Assembly: GCF_000971335.1 (NCBI RefSeq)
Contig: NZ_JZJL01000010.1
Location: 55,602 to 119,601, forward strand
Length of the DNA stretch: 64,000 nucleotides
From: Chromobacterium vaccinii
GTDB lineage: Bacteria > Pseudomonadota > Gammaproteobacteria > Burkholderiales > Chromobacteriaceae
Direction of reading: 5' to 3'
The notes under the pieces were generated by a model, which was given only the letters and a program-made list of their open reading frames with translations, was not told where the DNA came from and ran no database searches. Below, piece by piece: positions 52,977-61,900 of the stretch; position 1 is the first letter of the stretch, and each line of letters opens with the position of its first letter. Both the position numbers and the translations under genes were made by a program.

Positions 52977-55900
52977 GGTGTATAAATCGGATAACCGCGC
53001 CATAAAGGCACTTTGTTCGTTGGTGAGAAGAAACGAAAGTCGACTCCATTTGAACTTCCAAACCATTGGCCATTTGGCTGTTGAGACCGCCCCAAAAATG
53101 CCTGACTCATCTCCCCCTTTGCCTGAGCCAAGGACCAAGAATCAGGTGTCAAACTTGAGAATCCACCATTGTTAGTCTTCATATAGAAGTTACCATCCGA
53201 TCCAAGCAACCTCACCTGAGCATTAATAGTTCCATTAGCACCAACATTTTCAGTTCCAGGAACGATATTAACTACAGGTGATGTCGAGAAGTGCCCGCCT
53301 TGTGCGGTGTAACGACCGTTAGCTTTCAATACAACATCTGCTTCAATGTGTGCAAAATCGATTTGTCCACGAGCTTGTTGGTAGGCTTGTCGCAAATCAG
53401 CCCACGGTGTACCGGCTCGATTATTAACACCCATCCGTTGCAAGACCGCACGCTCTGACTCAACTACAGGACTCACAAAAACCGTGCTTGGAGCACTTTC
53501 TGGTGATACGACATATGATCGTCCAAATGGAACATACTTATCATACATCCGATCAAGCACAGGCCCAAACCCATTCCCTACCCGCCCTTCTGCAAACAGC
53601 CCCCTGCCTTCCGCGCGCAACCACGTGAACCCTGCACGAGCCGATTCTGTCAACGGCGAGTCCATCCCAAAGGAAATCACAGTCCCCGCCGTCAATGCCG
53701 CATTTACGGTCGCGGCGACACCATATCCGATAGCACTGCCATAAGATCCATTCGACCAACTTTGACGAGCGGCTTGCATATCCGTGTAGCCTATCGCACC
53801 TAATCCATAGCTTGCGAACGCCTGCCCAGCTCTTGCCGTTAGCTGCCCAGCCGCAGCCCAGTCGGGATACCCATCCATAACGCCCAAATCACGGCCCGCA
53901 TAGCCAGCCCTGTATGAGCCCAGTGCAGTTTGGGTAGATTGACCAGCATGCTCACCATTGCCAACTATCTGCGCCGCCGCGCCGAACGTCATCAACAGCC
54001 CATCGGTGAGATTCTCAGGCGTAAACGACGATTTCAGCGATAGCAAAGGCACGCCTGCGCGGATTTTCTCTGTCAATGCCTGCTGACGCGCCGCATTCTG
54101 CGCGGCGATGCGCTGGCGGTTTTGCTTGTCCATGAACGCGCTTGCGGCGGCCAGCTCATCATCGCTATACGCGCCCTTTCCGGGGATGGCCAACGGTCGG
54201 CCCGGTCGCAGGTTGAACTGATTAACATCATTGGCCAGCGCGATTTCTGCCGCCGTGCGATCCGTATTGCGCGCAATGCTGGTGAACGTATCGCCTTTCC
54301 GCACGATATACCGGGTCGGTCCCTCATCCCCACGCTCCGGCATCAATGCCCAATCGTCTCCCCGGAAGCCCAAGGCCCGGGCCGTGGCATCGTCGGCAAC
54401 CGGCGGTTTCAGATCATAGGCTTCGTTGTAAGAGAAGAGTCCTCTTGCCGCATCAGCCTTCGAGAAACGATCCCGCTCCGTAGCCTGCAAACTGCCTACC
54501 ACCTGATCGCCCACCGCGCTGCCAAACGAGTTGGCCGCCAGACTGCTCCAGTTCGGCTGATGATCGTTGCCCAACACCGACTGGATGGCGCCGCCGGCCA
54601 TGCCCCGCATCGTGCCATAGCCGATGTTGGCAAGCGGATTGGTTTCCACATCTGGCTTGATGCCGCTTGTCGCCCAAGCCGCCACGCCCGAGGCCGCCAC
54701 CGAGGTCCAGCTGAACGACTTTTGCATCCCCGTCGCCATCGCCACGCCTTGGGTGGCGGCGTTCACCGCCATCGTTCGCGCGACGGTAGCGCCCATCTCC
54801 TTACCGGCAAAAGCAGATGGCCCATACCCGCCGGCCAATCCGGCAGTAGCCGCTGTGGAGAAGGCTGACAAACCGACTTGTCCCCATGAGAACTTGTCCT
54901 GCATGCCCATCGCCATCGCGACGCCTTGGCTAACGATAGAGCCGACCGCGCCAGCAATGCCCGCAGCAGCCAAGGCACCTAAAGTACTTGCGCTCGTCAG
55001 CACCGCCATCCCCGATGCCATGACACCGGCCGTGCTTACCAAGGTTGGGGCCAACAGTGGCGCCAAGGCCCCTGCAGTAAACACCACCGCCACTACCGCC
55101 ACTACCGCGACCAGAATCATCCCGAAGCCGCCGCAACCACCGCCTCCCGGCGGGGGCGGCGGCGGCGGCGGTTCCGGCAGCGTCGGCGTCACGTCGCCGA
55201 TCGCTTCGCCCGGGCTGTACACCCGATAGGTGCCGCTGTTGTTGTGGAAGTTGGTGACCTTGTTCGGCACCCGCAGCACTTGGCCCGCCTTCAGCGTTTC
55301 CGTGCCTTGCAGGCCGTTGGCGTCGGCCAGCAGATACCACAGCGCGCGGTCGCCCCACAGATTGGCGGCGATCACTTGCAGCGTGTCGCCTTCGCGCGCG
55401 GTGACGCTGCCCGGCGCTTGCGCCGGGTAGTTGGGGCCGATCGGTTCGTAGTTCTGGTCGAAGTCGGCGCTGCTCACCGCCACGCCGAAGCGGTATTGGT
55501 CTTTCTTATTGCCCAGGCTGGTCTGCGCCAGCGCCTGGGCGAAGTCGACCCGGCTGGGGCCGTCGTTGCCGACCGCGCCCACTTGCTTGCCGTCGACGTA
55601 GTAGTAGTCCTGCTTCTTGTAAACGCTTTGCTTGTCGATTTCTTCGCGTCGGATCACCACGCCCTGGGCGTCGTTGACGTAGCGCAAGCTGCGCTGGCCT
55701 TTCTCGTCGATGGCCTCTTTCAGGTGGCCGTTGACGTCGTAGGTCAGGTGCGAGATGCCCGGCTGCCAGCCCGGCGCGTCCTTGTTGTACGGCTGGGCGG
55801 TGATGGTGGACTGCTTGGCGTCGTCCCACCACTCGTAGCCGTAGTAGGTAGTGGTGGTGGTGCCCTTGCTGACCTGGGTGGTGGTTTTGACCGTGCCGTC

Positions 55901-58900
55901 GTTCATCAGGTCATAGGTCGTGGTGGCGCCATCCGCCACCTGGCGCGCGATTTTGCCGTCGCCGTCGTAGTCGGTGTGGGTCTGGCTGGCCTTGCTGCCG
56001 CCGTCGCCGTTCTTCCAATCGTAGCTGGCGGAGTCGGTGACGCGGCCCAGCAGGTCGTTGTCGCGATGGAAGGCGGTTTTGCCATTGATCTGGGTATCGA
56101 CCAGATAGCCGTCGGCGGTGTAGCTGTAGGTTTCCACCGTGCCGTCGCTGCCGTTGGTGACTTTGGCGCGCTGGCCGAAGCCGTCGTACTCGACGCTGAC
56201 GCCGCGGCTGCCGCGCGCCAGATTGCCGGATGCGTCGCGGCTGCCCTGGCTCAGCGTGAAGCGGTTCATCGCGTCGTAGTCGTACCAGTTGTCCTGCACC
56301 TGACGGCTGCCGTCCTTGCCGTCCTGGTACACGCTGTAGACGCGCTGGCGGTTGCCGACGGCGTCGTACTGGTAGCGGCTGAGGAAGCGCGGATCTTTGA
56401 TTTCGATCACCCGGCCGCGCTCGTCGTAGCGCAGCGTCGATTGCTGGTAGAAGGTCAGGCTGTTGCGGTTCGGGCCGTTGGCATAGGCTTCGTAGGTCTT
56501 GCGGCCGTCGTCGTCGTAGCCGTACAGCGTGTACTGGTGCGCCGCGCGGTCTTCGATGCCCTGCAGATTGCCGTTGCCGTAGTAGGTGTAGACGATGTTC
56601 TGGCCGTTGCTGGACGACTGCGTCGCCAGTTGGCCGGCGTTGTTGTACTGGTATTGCGTCACCCGGCCGCCCAGGTCGCGGTGCTCGGCCTTGAGGCCGA
56701 ACAGGCTGGTGGCGTCCTGCATCGTCATCTGGTTGGCGTTGGTGGTGGTCATGCGCCAGCCGCCCACCACGATGCCGCCGGCGCCCTTCAGTTGGGTGTC
56801 CCAAACATAGCTGTAGCTGGTATGGCGAGTCGCCGCGCTGGCGGTGTCCAACACTCGGCCCAGGCTGTCGTAGCGGGTGGTGTCGGTCAGCACGTCGCTG
56901 CCGTTGCTGGTGGTGCGGTGGCCGATGCGCTGGCCGGCGCTGTCGTAGTCGTACTCGTCGTAACCGCGCTTGCCATTCGCGCCCGGCGCGCGGTCCAGCC
57001 GCTTCAGGCGGCCCAGCTTGTCGTAGGCGTAGTCCTGCTGGCGCTGGCCGTTGACGGTCTGCGTGCGCAGATTGCCCAGCTGGTCGTAGCCCATCTCCTT
57101 GCTGCCGCCATCGGCGTGGCGCTCGCGCAGCACCTTGCCCTGGCCGTCCTGGCTGCCGGCCAGCCAGCGTTGCTTGTTCTCATGGTTGTTGGCGTCGACG
57201 GTGGACACCAGATTGCCCATCGCGTCGTAGCCGTAGCGGGTGACGGCCTCGTCGCCCAGCTTGTCGCTGCCATCGGCGTTCTTCAGCGCATTGCCGTCGT
57301 CGTCGCGCAGGCGCAGCCGCGCCTCGCGCTTGGCCACCAGCTTGCCGGCGGCGTTGTAGTCGGAAACGGTGGCGTTGCCGACGCCGTCGGTTTCGCTGAC
57401 CACTTCGCCGAAGGCGTTGTAGGCCTGGCGACGGACGACGGTGGCGTTGTACAGCGATTTATTCACCACCCATTGCAGCGATTGGCCGTTGATCTGGCTG
57501 CTGTTGCTGCCGCGGTGGATATAGCCGCTGGTTTCCAGCGCCGAGCCGTCGGCGCCGTTGACCACCGCGCCGGCGGCGTCGCGCAGGATGAAGCGGTATT
57601 CGTAGTCGCCTTCTTTCCAGTTATCGACGTTGAGCAGGAAGGTGCCGGCGGCATTGCGCGGGATCTGGGTCTGCAGCCAATCGCCGTTGCCGCCCTTGAC
57701 GCGGTAGCTCAGGTCCAGCCGCGCGGCGCTGGGCTGCTTGGGATCGAATTCCACGCCCAGCGGCAGGATCAGGCCGGAGTTTCGATCCAGCTTGACGTCT
57801 TGGTTAGATCCCAGCGCCATTTGGCCGAGCAGGCGGTTGATCAGCGCGCCGCCGGCGTCGAAGATCTGGTATTCGAATTCGTAGTTGCCGGCCGGCGCGC
57901 CGTTCTCGCCGGTGTCCCAGTCGAAGCGGCCCGGGCCGTCGGCGCTCTTGGTCAGCGCCTTGGTGAGGTAATCGCCCTGGCTGCCGGCCAGGCGATAGCG
58001 CACCACGCCGCTGGCCGCCAGCGCGGACTGGTTGCTCAGGTGGACGATCTGCGTCTGGCTGCTCCACGGTGTCGGCTGGGTCACCGACTGCGGCTCTCCC
58101 AGTTTGAAACTACCGACGATTTTATTCAGCGTCTCTGGGGAAAGCAGTACCCACTTAGGCTTGGGTACCCGCCCCATGATTCCGAAATCTTGCCACCCAC
58201 CCGATAAGAACTCAACCTGATACTCATACTCAACTCCTGAATCCAAAGCATACTGCTTGGGATCCAAGATAAATCTCCCTCCTTCCAACAACGGCGATGG
58301 GCGATCAAATTTGAACACCTGCCCCCACTCGCCACCCTTTCTACGGAATCTAATATTAGCCTGAACAGCAGACGGATCCACCCCATAAAAACTAATCGTT
58401 CCATCTTCTAACATGAAAGTCGATTCGGCGCTTCGAAACTGTCCATTCGCGTCCCTTACGGGAGTCACAGACGGCGCGCTGTCATTCAATGTCATCTGTC
58501 CCTGACCGCTGTTCTTGACATTGCCGGCGGCGTCCAGCGCCAGATAGCGATACTCGTAATTGCCGCGCGCCATGCCGGACCAGTCGTAGGCGAACCAGCC
58601 GGCTACGTTTTGGCCGTTGATCTGCATCGGCGGGATATTGGCAATAGCCCAACCAGCTGAACTACCTACAGGACGAGTGAGCAATAGTAATCTATTAACA
58701 TCTTGCGACACCCCCCGAAAATTTATTTTCTTTGCATCAAGAACTGCAGCTGGCCATTTGATTGCCTGTATTTCGGCCTTTCCCTGTAGCATTTGTGGAA
58801 GCAACATATAGTCTTGCTGAATTGTATACACTGCCGGCTTATCAGCCTGCATAGACGCAACAAGAATTTCCACATTATCTATTTGCTTATAAATCTCCAA

Positions 58901-61900
58901 AGAAATAAAAACGGAAGTAGGTAAATTTGTTACGCCCAACTCCCTAACTTTCATTGGCTCCCCTGTCACCACATTTGCCATTGGCACTTGTGCCAACACA
59001 AATCCGCCATTATGAGTATAATAATTCCCAACATACACATCATCCGGCAGTGGATACCCCGGAATCATAATCCATGGTGGTTGAACTGCTTTGACCTTAA
59101 TATGAATCGCACCAGAGCCAAGCTCTGGCATTATAGAATCCAAAACCAATCCAAACTGCAAGTCCGCCACTAACCGCCTATCCCAGTACAGCCCATTAGG
59201 CCCCTTAACAGAATAATCACGTGCATTGTAAAAATTCGCCCCCACAATAGAGACCCGCCCCCCGCTACCGATAGATACAGTCCCACCTGCCACCGGATTC
59301 GCCGTCCCACCTTGCCGCTTCGGCACCGCCCCCACCGTCACCACATCGCCATTACCGGTCAGCGGCTTCGCCACTTCCCACGCCTTGATCTGCACCGACT
59401 GCGAGTCGGTCGCGTTGGCGATGCGCGGCTGGTAGGTCGCCACGTGCTGGTTGCGCGCGTCGTAGTCGTCCAGCTTCAAGCGGTAGTCGTTCAGGTATTG
59501 CTGGTAGTTGGCGCCCTGGGTGTCGGACAGCCGGTTCAGCACTGTCTGCAAGTCCTGGCTGCGCAGCAGGTCCTGGCTGTCGGCGCCGGACTCCACCGTC
59601 ATGGTCGCGTTGCCGTTGGCATCGTAGCCGTACAGCTTGGTCACCCCGCCGGCGTTGCCGCGAGTCAGTCGACCGGCGCCGTCGTATTCGCTGAACTCCT
59701 GCCAGTCGCCCTGGCGGTTGAGGCTGGTGCGCTTGTTGGTCACCTGGCCCCAGGCGTTGTAGCGGGTTTCGCTGACCAAGCCGCTGCCCACGTCCTGCTT
59801 GACGCTTTGCTGCTTGGCGGCGGTGTAGGCGTACAGCGTCACGTCCTGGCCGCCGGCCGCTTCCTTGCGGTCGCGACGGGTGCGGCTGATGTTGCCGACG
59901 GCGTCGTAGTCGTACCAAGTGACATTGCCTTCGGCGTCCTTGGTCCAGTCAGCGCGGCCGCCGGCGCCGTAATGGGTCTCGCTGAACACGCCGTCGACGC
60001 CGGCCTTGCGCACCTGCGTCGCCTGGCCCAGGCCGTTGTAGACGGTGTCGGTGGTCGGCCGTACCATCTGGCCGGCTTGATTGGCGAAGGCGGCTTCTTC
60101 GCGATGAATCTCGCGGCCCAGCTTGTCATAGCCGATGTCGGTGACGCCATTCTTGGCGTCGGTCTTGCGGTCCACCAGGCCCAGCGCGTTGTAGTGGTAT
60201 TGGGTGCGCACTACGCCGGTCTGCAACGTCTGCTGGATGGCGTCGTCCTTGGCCGCGCCATTGAAGTCGGCCTGGTTGTAATAGGCGACGTTGAGGCGGC
60301 GCTCTTCCTTCACCCGGCCCAGCAGGTCGTAATCGAACTCGCTGATCCGGTCCTGGGCGTCGGTTTTCAGCCGGGCCTTGACCGCGTCCAGCGTGTCGCC
60401 GTCGGCCGGCGCGCCGATGGCGGCGGCGTAACGGGTTTCGCGCAGCGGTTTGCCGGCGCTGTTGTAGTCCCAGGCCACCGCGTAGCCGGCGGCGTCCACT
60501 TCCAGCAGCTTGCGGCCGGCCTTGTCGAAATAGCGGCGCACGCTGCGGCCAGTCTTGTCGCGCGCCTGCGCCAGGTTGCCGTTGGCGTCGGTCTCGCGGA
60601 TCACGTTGCCGTTGGCGTCATAGTCGCGGCTGGTGACCAGGTCGCTGGTCAGGATGTCGTAGTTGCTCTTGGCGCCGTTATCGTCGCCCGGCTGGCGATG
60701 CAGCGCGATCACCTGCTGATTGGGCACGATGGTGCGCTTGAGCCGGTTGTTGTTGTCGTACTCAAACTGGGTGATCCGGCAGTTGCCGTCCGCCGGTTGC
60801 GGCGCGCCGCCGTCGGCGGGCAGGCCCACCGCGGTGGCGTACACGCGTTGTTCGATGACGTTGCCGGCGCCGTCGTAGGCCCAGGTCGTCACATAGCCGT
60901 CGCCGTTGCGCTCGCGCACCTTGCGGTTCTGGCTGTCGTAGGCGCTGCGGGTGACGTTGCCATTGGCGTCGGTGAACTCGACCAGGTTGCCGGCCGCGTC
61001 GTAACGGCGGGTTTCGGTGGGGGCGACATCCGCCTCAAGCGGTTTGAGATCTGCGCCGGTCAGGGTGTAGGTATGCACGACATCGCCGCGCTGGCTGACC
61101 AGGCGGTTCAGGCTGTCGTAGCCGTAGCTGGTGCGGCGCTGTTCCGGCTGCCCCTCGGCTTCCACTTGCAGCGTGCGGTTGCCGAAGGCGTCGTATTCGA
61201 AGCGCTTGACGCTGAGCACGGTCGCCCCGTCGCGGCCGGTTTCCTTCAGCACGCGGCCGGCGGCGTCGTAGTCGTAGCTGAACACCGCCCCCAGTTGATT
61301 GGTGTAGGTCGCCTTGTTGCCGAAGGCGTCGTAGATCATGCTTTCGACGCCGCCTTCGGCGTCGGTGATCTTGGTCTGCCGGCCCAGCGCGTCGTAGTCG
61401 ATCCGGCTGACGGCGTCGCGCTTGGCGTCGGCGGCCACGGTCGGCAGGATGCCGATCTGCAGCGCGGCCGGATCGACGGCGTTGGCGTAGCGGGTGACGG
61501 CTCGGGCGTTGCCCAAGGCGTCATAGTCGGTGCGGGTGGCGCCGCCTTCCGGGTCCACCTGCAGGATGCGGCGGCCCAGCGCGTCGAAGTAGAAGTAGCC
61601 GGCGTTGCCGCGCGGGTCGGTGATCTTGACCGCGTTGCCGAAGGCGTCGTAGTCGGTGACGGTGGCGTCGCCTTCGCCGTGGGTTTCCTTATGCACCCGG
61701 CCCAGCGCGTCGAACTCGCGGCTGGTGAGGTGGTGGTTGCCGTCCCACTCTTTCACCCGGTTGCCGTAGGCGTCCAGTTCGTAGCGGACGGTCTGGGCTT
61801 GACTGATGCCGTCGCCCTTGCTGACCGACAGCAGGCGGCCGGCGGCGTCGTAGGCGTTCACGGTCACCCGGTCGCGCGCCAGGTCAGACAGCGTCGGCAG

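Noticed and set aside
55244..58207. 987-codon open frame on the plus strand
   Set aside because: It is antisense to the Rhs gene. Long antisense frames are expected in GC-rich YD-repeat DNA, and the translation is a low-complexity Val/Ala/Gly/His sequence with no family features.
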